A stretch of DNA of 33,372 nt from Bacteroidota bacterium (GCA_029557915.1 JAKQHS010000035.1:1-33372); one strand, 5' to 3'. Shown: positions 7,405-15,884, numbered from the stretch's first letter. Notes: generated by a model not told the origin, from the letters alone. Program-made: numbers and translations.

Positions 7405-8550
7405 ATGAAAAAAATAACCGCCCTCGTTTCCGGATCTCTTTTCCTGGCAATATTGGGTACCTCCTGCTCATCCAAATCAGGCTCCTCTCCCACCCCGGAC
7501 AAACAAAGCCGGCTCACGGAACTCAAAAACCAGATCGCAAGCCTTGAAAAAGAAGCAGCGGCCCTGGAACTGGAACTTTACCCCGAAGGCAAGGTTGAAA
7601 AAACCAAGAATGTAGGGATCCGGGTATTCCCCCAGACCCTGTTCAGAAACTATATCGACCTCCAGGGATCGGTGCTTGCTGACCAGGAATTGTACATCAA
7701 TTCCAGGATGGCCGGCAACGCGCAGAATATCCTGATCAAAACGGGGGATCATATCCAGGCCGGTCAAACCGTGCTCACCCTGGACGACGCCCTGCTCCAG
7801 CAAGGACTTGCCGAACTCGAGCAGCAACTGCAATTTGCCACCGACCTGTATCAAAAACAAAAAGCCCTCTGGGACCAGAACATCGGCACGGAAGTCCAGT
7901 ATCTCAGCGCCAAAAACAACAAAGAATCGCTCGAGAAGAGGATTGCCACCACAAAGGAACAATGGGACATGACCCGGGTAAAAGCTCCGATATCCGGAGT
8001 GATTGACGAAGTGATGGTCAAGCCGGGCCAGATGGTCATGCCCGGGGCGCCCATTGCCCGGCTGGTCAATTTTTCAAAATTGAAACTTTCCGTCAATGTT
8101 CCCGAATCCTATGCAGGGCGGATCAAACCCGGGAACGCGATCAAAATCTGGTTTCCCGACATCCAAAAAGAATATGATTCGCGCATCACTTATGTCAGCC
8201 CGGTCATCAACCGGGTAAACCGCACTTTTTCCGCCGAAGCCGCACTGCCTCCGAATATGAGCGGGGTGATGCCCAACATGATTGCCATCATTAAAATCGT
8301 GGATTACAGCAACCCCAATGCCTATGTACTGCCCATCAACCTCCTGCAAAAAGACAGCCAGGGGGACTATGTCATGGTAGCGGATTCCACGGACGGGTAC
8401 TGGCATTCTTCCAAACGCCCCGTCACCATCGGTAAGTTTTACAATGACCTGGTCGAGATCAAATCCGGGATCGATGCCAGCCACAAAGTGATTACCCTGG
8501 GATACCAGGACCTGCTCGAAGGCGAACGGCTGAGCATCCAAACCTATTAA
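7405..8550 (+). CDS. RND efflux periplasmic adaptor (membrane-fusion protein), lipoprotein
   Basis: Membrane-fusion protein of 381 residues that joins the RND pump to the TolC-type channel. The N-terminus is a lipoprotein signal (LAILGTSC, Cys21). A short Glu/Lys/Leu coiled-coil segment follows (about residues 32-52: LTELKNQIASLEKEAAAL), which is not part of the standard fold and may be a spacer from the membrane. Next come a barrel-sandwich/lipoyl half (GNAQNILIKTGDHIQAGQTV), an alpha-hairpin (about residues 132-190), the second lipoyl half (VKAPISGVIDEVMVKPGQ) and a beta-barrel domain with membrane-proximal end. It is the third gene of the operon, with the pump 24 bases downstream. Confidence 0.93.
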   Translation: MKKITALVSGSLFLAILGTSCSSKSGSSPTPDKQSRLTELKNQIASLEKEAAALELELYPEGKVEKTKNVGIRVFPQTLFRNYIDLQGSVLADQELYINSRMAGNAQNILIKTGDHIQAGQTVLTLDDALLQQGLAELEQQLQFATDLYQKQKALWDQNIGTEVQYLSAKNNKESLEKRIATTKEQWDMTRVKAPISGVIDEVMVKPGQMVMPGAPIARLVNFSKLKLSVNVPESYAGRIKPGNAIKIWFPDIQKEYDSRITYVSPVINRVNRTFSAEAALPPNMSGVMPNMIAIIKIVDYSNPNAYVLPINLLQKDSQGDYVMVADSTDGYWHSSKRPVTIGKFYNDLVEIKSGIDASHKVITLGYQDLLEGERLSIQTY

Positions 8551-8574
8551 TCATAAATCCCCGGAATCCAGACC

Positions 8575-11500
8575 ATGAAAGATCTTATCAAGGAATTCAA
8601 GCCAAGCAGCTGGGCCATTGACAACAAGACCAGTATCTATATCCTGACCATCATCATCACGATCGCAGGTATTTTTTCATATATCCGGCTGCCCAAGGAA
8701 CAGTTTCCGGAAGTTGCCTTCCCCCAGATCCTGGTCAATACGGTGTATCCCGGCACCTCTCCGACCGATATGGAAAACCTGGTTGCCAAACCCATTGAAA
8801 ACCAGCTCAAGGGCATTTCGGGGGTCAAAAAAATCCGAAGCAGTTCCCTGCAGGACTTTTCCCTGGTCGTCGCCGAATTTGGCACCGATGTGGATGTGGC
8901 GGAGGCCAAACTGAAAGTAAAAGATGCCGTGGACCGCGCCCGGGCGGACCTCCCGAATGACCTGCCCCAGGATCCTTCCGTCATCGATATCGACGTGTCC
9001 AGCATTCCCATCATGAACATCCACGTCTCCGGCGATTACGACCTGGACCGGATTAAAAAATACGCGGAGCAACTCAAGGACGAGATCGAAACCCTCAAGG
9101 AAATCACCCGTGCTGACCTGGTCGGCGCCCTGGTGCGGGAGATCCAGGTCAATGTGGATATGTACAAAATGACCGCGGCCAATGTGACCATGCGGGATAT
9201 CGAGACGGCCATCGCAATGGAAAACATGACCATTTCCGGAGGCCAGCTCGACATGGGCAATGTGAAACGCGCCATCAGTGTGGTCGGCGAATACAAAGAC
9301 GCGCGTCAACTGGGGGACATCATCGTCCGGGGCGGCACCGGCGCCGTGGTCTATCTGAAGGATATCGCCGAGATTAAGGACACCTTCATGGAGCAGGAGA
9401 GTTATGCCCGGCTCAATAAAAAAAATGTGCTCACCCTCAACGTCATCAAAAGAAGCGGGGAAAACCTGATCGAGACATCGGATAAAATCAAGGCGATCAG
9501 CGAACGGATGCAGGCTTCCGCATTCCCCTCCGACCTGAATGTGAACATCACCGGCGACATGAGCCTCAAGACGAGAGCGGGACTCAAGGAACTCATCAAT
9601 ACCATCGTGATCGGATTCCTGCTGGTCACCTTCATCCTCATGTTTTTTATGGGTGCTACCAACGCCGTTTTCGTGGCTTTATCCGTGCCCCTTTCCATGT
9701 TTGTGGCCTTTATGGTCATGCCCACTTACGGGTTTACCCTCAACGTGATTGTCCTATTCGGATTCCTCCTTGCCCTGGGTATCGTGGTGGACGATGCCAT
9801 CGTGGTCATTGAAAACACCCACCGGATTTTCGACAACGGAAAAGTGCCGATAAAAAGAGCGGCCAAGATGGCCGCCGGCGAAGTATTCCTCCCGGTCCTT
9901 TCGGGTACCCTGACCTCCCTGGCCCCCTTCATACCCCTGGCATTCTGGCCGGGCCTCATCGGCAATTTTATGTTTGGCCTTCCCATCACCCTGATCACCA
10001 CCCTGCTGGCCTCCCTGCTGGTGGCTTACATCATCAATCCGGTGTTTGCCGTGGATTTTATGCAAAAGCATGAGGAAGGGAAAAAGGAAAAAATATTCAA
10101 CAGAAAATTCATCGTCACCCTGGTGTTCTTCGGGGTCGTCCTGTTGCTTTCCCACCTTGGCCAAAATTATTTTATCCGTAATCTGGCCCTGTGCATCTTC
10201 CTCTTTTACCTGCTCAACCGTTTTGTCTTGAACGGACTGATCCGCGGGTTCCAGACCTCCGTCTGGCCTGCGGTGCAGAATGCCTACGCCTCCATGCTGC
10301 GGGTGGCGGTAAAAGGGTACCGGCCTATTGGCCTGTTGCTTTTTACCGTCTTCTTATTGTTCGTTTCCTTATTCCTTGCCTTCAAATACATTCCCGGCGT
10401 CCGACTGTTTCCCGAATCCGACCCCAATTTTGTATACACCTATATCACCCTGCCCGTGGGCACCGACCAGGCCTATACCAATGCGGTCACGGCAGAAGTG
10501 GAGAACCGGATCATTGGAGTGGTCGGGGAGGACAACCCGATCGTGGAATCCGTGATATCCAATGTGGCCGTAGGTGCGGGCGATCCGTCCAATTTTGAAC
10601 AGCAAACCAGCCCCCACCTGGGCAAGGTGACCGTGGCCTTTGTGGAATTTGAAAAAAGGCATGGCAAATCCACAGTGGAATACCTCAATAAGATCCGGGA
10701 AGTGGTGAAAGGCATTCCGGGCGCGGAAATCATCGTCGAAAAGGAAAACAGCGGACCGCCGGCAGGTAAGCCCATCAGTATTGAAATCGTCGGTGAAGAA
10801 TTCGATGAACTGAATCAAACCGCGCAAAACCTGAAGCGGTACCTGGACTCCCTCCAGATCGATGGGGTGGAAGAATTAAAATCCGACCTTTCCATCAGCA
10901 AACCGCAACTCAAAATCACCGTGGACCGTCAGCGTGCAAACACAGAAGGCATTTCCACCGCCCAGATCGGTTCCGACCTCCGGAGCGCAGTCTTTGGAAA
11001 AGAAGTCTCAAAACTCCGGGACGGGGAGGACCAACATCCCATCCAGCTCCGTTTTAAGGAAGACCAGCGGAACAATGTGAACCTCCTGCTCAACCAGAGC
11101 ATCACCTACCGCGACATGAATATGGGAGGACAAATGCGCCAGGTGCCCATGGCCGCCCTGACCCAACTGGAATACAGCAACACTGTCGGCTCCATTAAAA
11201 GGAAAAATCTGAAACGCCTGGTAACCATCTCTTCCAACGTGCTGGCCGGATACAATCCCAATGAGGTCCTGGCCAAAGTCCAGTCCGCGACGGCAAGATT
11301 CCAGGCGCCTCCCGGTATTGAGATTGGGTTCGCGGGGGAACAGGAAGACCAGGCAGAAGCCATGGGGTTTTTAGGCCGGTCCCTTTTGATCTCGCTGGGC
11401 CTTATCTTTCTCATTCTGGTGACCCAGTTCAATTCCTTCAGCAAGCCCATCATCATCCTGGTGGAAATCCCATTCAGCATCATCGGGGTGCTCCTGGGCT

Positions 11501-11979
11501 TCACGATGATCAGGATGGAATTTTCAATCATCATGACCGGCATAGGCATCGTGGCTTTGGCCGGGGTGGTGGTGCGGAACGGGATCCTGCTGGTCGAATT
11601 TGCGGAAATGATGATGAAGCAAGGCTATTCCATCCGGGAGGCCGTGGTGGAAGCGGGCAGAACCCGGATGACCCCGGTAATCCTGACCGCCATGGCCACC
11701 ATCTTGGGTTTGATCCCCCTGGCCATCGGTTTTAATATTGATTTTGTGACCCTGTTTTCAGAATGGAGCCCCAATATCTACCTTGGAGGCGACAACGTGG
11801 CATTCTGGGGTCCCCTGAGCTGGACCATGATCTTCGGTCTGGGTTTTGCGACCCTGCTCACCCTGGTCCTGGTACCGGCCCTGCTCGTGATCGTTTCCCG
11901 GTTAAAAGCCAGGCTGGGCCTGGAGGATTACGAAGCCAAGGCCCTGGCGGAAGCTGCGGAAGAAAGCGGACAAGCATAA
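8575..11979 (+). CDS. RND efflux transporter permease (HAE1/AcrB-like)
   Basis: Proton-driven inner-membrane pump of 1134 residues. TM1 (IYILTIIITIAGIFSYIRL) is followed by the porter-domain motif PGTSPTDMENLVAKPIE. The TM4 acidic pair (VVDDAIVVIENTHR, Asp406-Asp407) matches the AcrB proton-relay aspartates. In TM10, the lysine of AcrB-type pumps is replaced by arginine (VVVRNGILLVEFA, Arg1001). Between TM6 and TM7 there is an extra region, about residues 503-562, with two additional hydrophobic stretches (FIVTLVFFGVVLLLSHL and NLALCIFLFYLLNRFVL); it is longer than the AcrB linker. The TM11-TM12 region also carries an insertion around FSEWSPNIYLGGDN. The substrate (drug, lipid or other) cannot be told. 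Confidence 0.95.
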   Translation: MKDLIKEFKPSSWAIDNKTSIYILTIIITIAGIFSYIRLPKEQFPEVAFPQILVNTVYPGTSPTDMENLVAKPIENQLKGISGVKKIRSSSLQDFSLVVAEFGTDVDVAEAKLKVKDAVDRARADLPNDLPQDPSVIDIDVSSIPIMNIHVSGDYDLDRIKKYAEQLKDEIETLKEITRADLVGALVREIQVNVDMYKMTAANVTMRDIETAIAMENMTISGGQLDMGNVKRAISVVGEYKDARQLGDIIVRGGTGAVVYLKDIAEIKDTFMEQESYARLNKKNVLTLNVIKRSGENLIETSDKIKAISERMQASAFPSDLNVNITGDMSLKTRAGLKELINTIVIGFLLVTFILMFFMGATNAVFVALSVPLSMFVAFMVMPTYGFTLNVIVLFGFLLALGIVVDDAIVVIENTHRIFDNGKVPIKRAAKMAAGEVFLPVLSGTLTSLAPFIPLAFWPGLIGNFMFGLPITLITTLLASLLVAYIINPVFAVDFMQKHEEGKKEKIFNRKFIVTLVFFGVVLLLSHLGQNYFIRNLALCIFLFYLLNRFVLNGLIRGFQTSVWPAVQNAYASMLRVAVKGYRPIGLLLFTVFLLFVSLFLAFKYIPGVRLFPESDPNFVYTYITLPVGTDQAYTNAVTAEVENRIIGVVGEDNPIVESVISNVAVGAGDPSNFEQQTSPHLGKVTVAFVEFEKRHGKSTVEYLNKIREVVKGIPGAEIIVEKENSGPPAGKPISIEIVGEEFDELNQTAQNLKRYLDSLQIDGVEELKSDLSISKPQLKITVDRQRANTEGISTAQIGSDLRSAVFGKEVSKLRDGEDQHPIQLRFKEDQRNNVNLLLNQSITYRDMNMGGQMRQVPMAALTQLEYSNTVGSIKRKNLKRLVTISSNVLAGYNPNEVLAKVQSATARFQAPPGIEIGFAGEQEDQAEAMGFLGRSLLISLGLIFLILVTQFNSFSKPIIILVEIPFSIIGVLLGFTMIRMEFSIIMTGIGIVALAGVVVRNGILLVEFAEMMMKQGYSIREAVVEAGRTRMTPVILTAMATILGLIPLAIGFNIDFVTLFSEWSPNIYLGGDNVAFWGPLSWTMIFGLGFATLLTLVLVPALLVIVSRLKARLGLEDYEAKALAEAAEESGQA

Positions 11980-11987
11980 TCAATGTT

Positions 11988-12638
11988 ATGAAACACAGCC
12001 CCCTGGCCCATCTGCGGAAATCCTATTCCAAAAGCAGCCTGAGTGAACTCACCGCCGCAGTCAACCCTTTTGACCAGTTTAAATCCTGGTTTGAGGAAAG
12101 CCTGAAATCCCATCCTGCCGAGCCCAATGCCATGGTCCTTTCCACCGTCGGAGAGACCGGCCGTCCCTCGAGCCGGATCGTCCTGCTCAAATACTACGAT
12201 GCCTCCATGGGGTTTTTGTTTTTTACAAACTATGAAAGCCGCAAGGGCAGGGATTTAAAATCCAACCCACAGGCCTCCCTTTTGTTTTACTGGCCGGAAC
12301 AGGAAAGACAGATCCGCGTCGAAGGAAAGGTAAAAAAAGTAAGCCGAAGCCTTTCCGAAGAATATTTCCACTCCAGGCCAAGGGGTTCCCAGATAGGCGC
12401 CTGGACTTCGGACCAAAGCCAGCGGGTCCCCAACCGGGAATACATTGATCGGATCAACCAGGAGCTTGAAAAGTTTTTTAAAGAATATGAACCGGTCCCC
12501 TTGCCCCCCTTCTGGGGTGGTTATAGCCTGGTGCCGGATTATTTTGAATTCTGGCAGGGCAGGGAAGACCGTCTGCATGACCGGATCGCTTATCGCCTCA
12601 GCCGCAAAAAATGGAGCGTAGAGCGGCTTTCCCCCTGA
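11988..12638 (+). CDS. pdxH: Pyridoxamine 5'-phosphate oxidase
   Basis: FMN-dependent oxidase that converts pyridoxamine or pyridoxine 5'-phosphate to pyridoxal 5'-phosphate. It has 216 residues, the normal length. Family features are present: PNAMVLSTVGETGRPSSRIV near residue 43, FFTNYESRKGRDL, LLFYWPEQERQIRVEG, the FMN/substrate loop SRPRGSQIGAWTSDQS, and the C-terminal dimerisation segment WGGYSLVPDYFEFWQG with the final RLHDRI. A longer open frame runs upstream into the RND gene, but the ATG at 11988, eight bases after the pump stop, fits the family N-terminus. It appears to be the last gene of the efflux operon and is followed by a strong terminator. Confidence 0.95.
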   Translation: MKHSPLAHLRKSYSKSSLSELTAAVNPFDQFKSWFEESLKSHPAEPNAMVLSTVGETGRPSSRIVLLKYYDASMGFLFFTNYESRKGRDLKSNPQASLLFYWPEQERQIRVEGKVKKVSRSLSEEYFHSRPRGSQIGAWTSDQSQRVPNREYIDRINQELEKFFKEYEPVPLPPFWGGYSLVPDYFEFWQGREDRLHDRIAYRLSRKKWSVERLSP

Positions 12639-12645
12639 GGGCTCC

Positions 12646-12668
12646 CGGGATTTGATCCCGTCTTTTTA
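12646..12668 (+). terminator. Rho-independent terminator after pdxH
   Basis: CGGGAT (12646-12651), a three-base loop, then ATCCCG (12655-12660) form a perfect 6-bp stem, followed at once by TCTTTTT. It lies seven bases after the pdxH stop. Confidence 0.85.
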
Positions 12669-12762
12669 CCATTGGTCCCCGGATACCCGCTGAACATTTC
12701 CGGCGATCCCGCCCTGTGCAATTGATATTTTCAGCGAGCCTTCAAGATTTAGGTTATCCGGT

Positions 12763-12792
12763 TTTGTGCTTTTGCAATATTTTGTACTTTAC
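12763..12792 (+). promoter_or_regulatory. Promoter of the diheme cytochrome gene
   Basis: TTTG at 12763-12766 and TACTTTAC at 12785-12792, 18 bases apart, resemble the Bacteroidota -33 and -7 boxes (TTTG, TAnnTTTG with one change at the last base). The ATG follows 17 bases later. Confidence 0.5.
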
Positions 12793-12809
12793 GCTCAAAA
12801 TCATATAAC

Positions 12810-13214
12810 ATGAAGCAACTCACTCACAAACTTCCGGTGCTGGCCCTGATCTTTGCCGTTCCCGTATTCTGCGAATTCAGTTTTCAGCCAAAAGATACCT
12901 GGACCTGGCCGACAGAACCAAAGAACCTGAAAGTATTGCCCAAAGGCACCGCCGGGGATGACCTCAAAGCCATCATGCAGTCATGGAACAAAGCCCTTGG
13001 GGTCAAGTGCAACCATTGCCATGTGAGCAAGGAAGGCGCTCCATTCAGCCAATGGGATTTTGTCGCCGATACCAAGCCTGAAAAAAACATGGCCCGGGAC
13101 ATGGTCAAAATGACCAATGGGATCAATAAAAAGTATATGACCAAAAAGTTTCAATCTAAAAACATGATCTCCTGTGCGACCTGCCATCGCGGGGAGAAGG
13201 CTCCAAGTATGTAG
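12810..13214 (+). CDS. Exported diheme cytochrome c (reaction-centre cytochrome-like small family)
   Basis: Secreted or periplasmic c-type cytochrome of 134 residues. A signal peptide covers about residues 1-22. Two heme-attachment motifs are visible: CNHCH (67-71) and CATCHRG (122-128). The spacing and the phrase MQSWNKALGVKCNHCH resemble the small Bacteroidota proteins related to the photosynthetic reaction-centre cytochrome subunit family; no photosynthesis is implied. It stands alone, with its own promoter upstream and a bidirectional terminator 35 bases after the stop. Its redox partner is unknown. Confidence 0.87.
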   Translation: MKQLTHKLPVLALIFAVPVFCEFSFQPKDTWTWPTEPKNLKVLPKGTAGDDLKAIMQSWNKALGVKCNHCHVSKEGAPFSQWDFVADTKPEKNMARDMVKMTNGINKKYMTKKFQSKNMISCATCHRGEKAPSM

Positions 13215-13248
13215 TTGTAAGGGATCAGGGATCAGATAGAGAAAAAGC

Positions 13249-13284
13249 AAAAAGAGGGTAGTTCACTCCACCCTCTTTTTTTTT
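13249..13284. terminator. Bidirectional terminator between cytochrome and DUF2207 genes
   Basis: AAAAGAGGGT (13250-13259) pairs perfectly with ACCCTCTTTT (13270-13279) around a 10-base loop. A nine-base T run follows on the plus strand (13276-13284) and an A-rich run precedes it, giving U-tracts in both directions. It serves convergent genes. Confidence 0.88.
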
Positions 13285-13288
13285 ATCC

Positions 13289-13330
13289 TTAATTCCCTTA
13301 ATTCCTTAATTCTCTTAATTCTTAATTTTC
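13289..13330. repeat. TTAATTC-type short tandem array at the DUF2207 3' end
   Basis: Five imperfect units can be read: TTAATTCCC, TTAATTCC, TTAATTCTC, TTAATTC, TTAATTTTC. The array ends two bases from the stop codon of the DUF2207 gene (13333-13335 on the minus strand). Similar units occur at 15850-15884 and 23164-23195. Confidence 0.8.
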
Positions 13331-13332
13331 AT

Positions 13333-15027
13333 TTACCAGCTGCTTCCTCCCCCTCCTCCAAATCCGCCCCCGGAACTGCCGCCGCCGCCGAAGCCCCCTC
13401 CGCCCCCGCCTCCCGTGGAAACCGGTTGCACGGTGCTGAATGCCGAAGAGATTTCTTTAGGCTGGAAATCCCGGCCAAAATCTTCCATGGTGGATTTTCG
13501 CCCGGCCCCCATCATGCCGTAATAACCATACCATACGGGGGCGAACTCCCTGTAGGGTCGTATTTTCTTTATAAAAATCTGGTCGAGTTTTAAGGCGACG
13601 GCATAAGGATAAACTTTATCAAAATACAGGGGATCTTTTTCAAGGATCTCCCCGTAGGATTGATTTTGATCATTCTTGAGAAAGGCATAAAATCCTTTGA
13701 GCTGGTGGTGAAAGTATTTTCCCTTTTCCGACAGCGCCTTGGCCTGGCTGACCAGGATGATCGCCGTGAGCAGCCCGATCATAAAAATCACTGCAGCCAT
13801 CCAGTAGCCCAATACCAGGAAAAGGATGCCCAGGGGCACAAAGGCCGCCACCAGGAGGACGGTGCGCCAGGAACTGAACCAATACCGGTATTTCTCATCA
13901 TAGAGTTGCATACCGATGATTTCGCGGTGAATCATGGACTTGACCTTCTGATGCGTGCTGGCAAATTTGTATTTCAGGTCGGAAAGACGCACCACGTCGC
14001 GGTGGCTGAACAAATCACTGAACAAGACCTGTTCGTATCCTGTGCTGTCCCCTCCCAGGTAATTTAAGCGGTATAAATAGGTGTCCTGGTCGTCAGGGTC
14101 AAATTCCATCCGGATATGCCCCTGGGATGCCCAATAGGGCAGCAATGAAATCACATCGCGGTCATTGACCACGTGGTCGTAAAAGGCGCCAACTTCTGCC
14201 GGATTCAGATCGAGGGGCGGATAGGGTTGCGGGATCACCTGGCTGGGCGGGTTGACCCCCCGTAATTTATTCCAGAAACCGACCAATAAAGAAATGAGTA
14301 AGGCGGGAATGACCGCAGGGGGCCACTGTTTCTGAAATGCCCGGGCCGCTTTTTCCGAAGGTGTGCTCTCCATGTCCAGGGTCTGCTCGCGGTCTATATA
14401 ATTAGCCGGCAATTTTAAGGCAATGGTCAAGCCTTCCCCCGGATTAAAAACATCGATCGAACTGCCTTTGACATGCCTTCCTTCCTGCTGAATATAGGCG
14501 CTGTCGACCCGGGACCCCGCCCTGCCCGTGAATACTTTAAGGTCCTGGTAACGGAATGGGAGTTCCTCCGGCATTTCGATGTCAAAATGGACTTTTAGGA
14601 TCGGTGCCGTCCAGCCATTGCCGGTGATGTTCCAGTAAAATTCATCATACCCTGCCGCATGGATAAAAGGCCCTTTTACCCTGTAGCGGATGTGGTATTC
14701 CTGCCTGCCTTCGATATATTTTTCCGGATGTCCTATCCGGATGGATTTGGCACTGCCCTGGGAGGAAACCTTATAGTCCCACTGGTCCACCTGCACCCGG
14801 TCTATGGGGGTGCGGTAAGACTTGCCCTGATAAGTGTATTTGAAAGGAATATCACGGATGATTCCTCTTTTTCTTTCTGTAAAATCCACTTTGAGGTGTT
14901 CGTGGACCTGGATATAGCCCGATTTTTCGATCCTAATCGTGGCGTTGAATTCTTCGACAATAAAGCCCTGGGAAAAAACGGTGGAGGCAATAAAAATGAA
15001 GATGAGAAACGGGAGTGATTTTAACAT
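13333..15027 (-). CDS. DUF2207 domain-containing membrane protein with Gly-rich tail
   Basis: Predicted membrane protein of 564 residues. A signal peptide (about 1-20) precedes a beta-rich extracytoplasmic DUF2207 domain (VEEFNATIRIEKSGYIQVHE..., ERKRGIIRDIPFKY, YWNITGNGW). A hydrophobic segment, VIPALLISLLVGFW, lies near residue 240. A cytoplasmic region follows (about 256-395), then paired TM segments in the stretch about 395-440 (VLLVAAFVPLGILFLVLGYW and AAVIFMIGLLTAIILV). The C-terminus is low-complexity GGGGFGGGGSSGGGFGGGG-type sequence ending SSW. Such Gly/Ser tails are common in this family. The function is not known. It is probably transcribed alone from the 15.0-15.3 kb spacer. Confidence 0.9.
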   Translation of the reverse strand: MLKSLPFLIFIFIASTVFSQGFIVEEFNATIRIEKSGYIQVHEHLKVDFTERKRGIIRDIPFKYTYQGKSYRTPIDRVQVDQWDYKVSSQGSAKSIRIGHPEKYIEGRQEYHIRYRVKGPFIHAAGYDEFYWNITGNGWTAPILKVHFDIEMPEELPFRYQDLKVFTGRAGSRVDSAYIQQEGRHVKGSSIDVFNPGEGLTIALKLPANYIDREQTLDMESTPSEKAARAFQKQWPPAVIPALLISLLVGFWNKLRGVNPPSQVIPQPYPPLDLNPAEVGAFYDHVVNDRDVISLLPYWASQGHIRMEFDPDDQDTYLYRLNYLGGDSTGYEQVLFSDLFSHRDVVRLSDLKYKFASTHQKVKSMIHREIIGMQLYDEKYRYWFSSWRTVLLVAAFVPLGILFLVLGYWMAAVIFMIGLLTAIILVSQAKALSEKGKYFHHQLKGFYAFLKNDQNQSYGEILEKDPLYFDKVYPYAVALKLDQIFIKKIRPYREFAPVWYGYYGMMGAGRKSTMEDFGRDFQPKEISSAFSTVQPVSTGGGGGGGFGGGGSSGGGFGGGGGSSW

Positions 15028-15071
15028 ACCCTTTTAACGAGAAGAAAAGATTCGGAGTTCCGGGCCAAAAC

Positions 15072-15179
15072 TTTTCCCGCAAAGAGTGGGGTTCCCACTA
15101 AGACACGAAGTTCACGAAGATTCAATTTTTATTTTATTGATAATCAATATCATATATCCTTTGTGACCTGGTGGGAAAA
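15072..15179. repeat. Nested inverted-repeat element upstream of the DUF2207 gene
   Basis: Outer arms TTTTCCC (15072-15078) and GGGAAAA (15173-15179) are perfect. Inside, CACTAAGACACGAAG (15096-15110) matches the reverse complement of CTTTGTGACCTGGTG (15159-15173) at 11 of 15 bases. Nested within are a 6-bp hairpin AGTGGG-gtt-CCCACT (15085-15099) and a 7-bp palindrome TATTGAT-a-ATCAATA (15135-15149). It fills most of the 282-base spacer 15028-15309, where I see no gene. Confidence 0.6.
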
Positions 15180-15309
15180 TTGCGAGACAGTAACGTAACC
15201 TCCTAACCCATGGAAAGGAACTCATAAAATGAAAAAACCGGAACCTGATCCGGTAAAATGGAACCTTTGGAGGTAAATTCTTTAAGGTGGTCTAAAGCGG
15301 GTACAAAGA

Positions 15310-15723
15310 TCAGCAATAGCTGTCGAAAGCCATTTTGAGATTGGCGGCGACGATGTCGGCACTCCTGCCTTCGATCTGGTAGCGTTCGATCATGTGGACC
15401 AATTCCCCGTTTTTAAATAATGCAATAGAAGGAGAGGATGGGGGGTAAGGAGCTAAAAATTCCCGCGCTCTTGCGGTAGCTTCCCTATCCACTCCAGCAA
15501 ATACAGTATATAATTTATCGGGAGTCTTGCCTGATTTCAGGGCCAGGCGGACACCCGGCCGGGCATTGGCTGCCGCGCAGCCGCAAACGCTGTTCACCAT
15601 CAGCAATACCGTCCCCTCTTTATCACTCAGCGCCTGCTCCACTTCCTGCTCGTCAGTCAGGGCTTCAAACCCTGCCTGAAGCAACTCATTTTCCATCGGT
15701 TTAACCAGTTCTAAAGGATACAT
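15310..15723 (-). CDS. BrxA/BrxB-type bacilliredoxin
   Basis: Thioredoxin-fold bacilliredoxin of 137 residues, the typical length. In Firmicutes, this family removes bacillithiol from S-bacillithiolated proteins. The active site CGC (Cys47-Gly-Cys49) sits in the conserved phrase VNSVCGCAAANARPG. GVDREATARAREFLAPYPPSSPSIALFKNGELVHMIER is also family-typical, including the cis-Pro region, and the protein ends in a Cys (FDSYC). Some Bacteroidota make bacillithiol, so a thiol-redox role is reasonable. It is a single gene with a TAnnTTTG -7 element 50 bases upstream. Confidence 0.93.
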   Translation of the reverse strand: MYPLELVKPMENELLQAGFEALTDEQEVEQALSDKEGTVLLMVNSVCGCAAANARPGVRLALKSGKTPDKLYTVFAGVDREATARAREFLAPYPPSSPSIALFKNGELVHMIERYQIEGRSADIVAANLKMAFDSYC

Positions 15724-15772
15724 TTCTTTTTTTCAAATAAACGTCCGAAACAACAAATAGTTTACGATAGGA

Positions 15773-15780
15773 CAAAAATA
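15773..15780 (-). promoter_or_regulatory. Bacteroidota -7 promoter element for the bacilliredoxin gene
   Basis: The minus strand reads TATTTTTG, a perfect TAnnTTTG match, 49 bases before the start codon. No convincing -33 box was seen. Confidence 0.4.
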
Positions 15781-15820
15781 CGGTGAAGTCCCGCCTGCTA
15801 GGTAATGAAATGGGAAAAAA

Positions 15821-15884
15821 GGTGGCTGGTGGGTGGTGGGTGGTACTCCTTAATTCTTAATTACTTAATTCTTAATTACTTACC
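15821..15884. repeat. GGTGGGT heptamers and TTAATTC/TTAATTAC array at the GGT-family 3' end
   Basis: GGTGGCT, GGTGGGT, GGTGGGT (15821-15841) are three heptamers. TTAATTC, TTAATTAC, TTAATTC, TTAATTAC (15850-15879) follow, giving a 15-base period. The GGTGGGTGGT part is nearly complementary to ACCACCCCACC (15916-15926) in the last codons of the convergent-reading gene, so the AT-rich part could form the loop of a large hairpin acting as a terminator for the minus-strand gene. Confidence 0.7.

Noticed and set aside
11763-11987. 75-codon upstream extension of pdxH
   Set aside because: It lies inside the RND pump in another frame, and the ATG at 11988 gives the normal family length.
12810-13214. 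Photosynthetic reaction-centre cytochrome
   Set aside because: Only two heme motifs in a 134-residue protein and no photosynthesis genes; the relation is at family level only.
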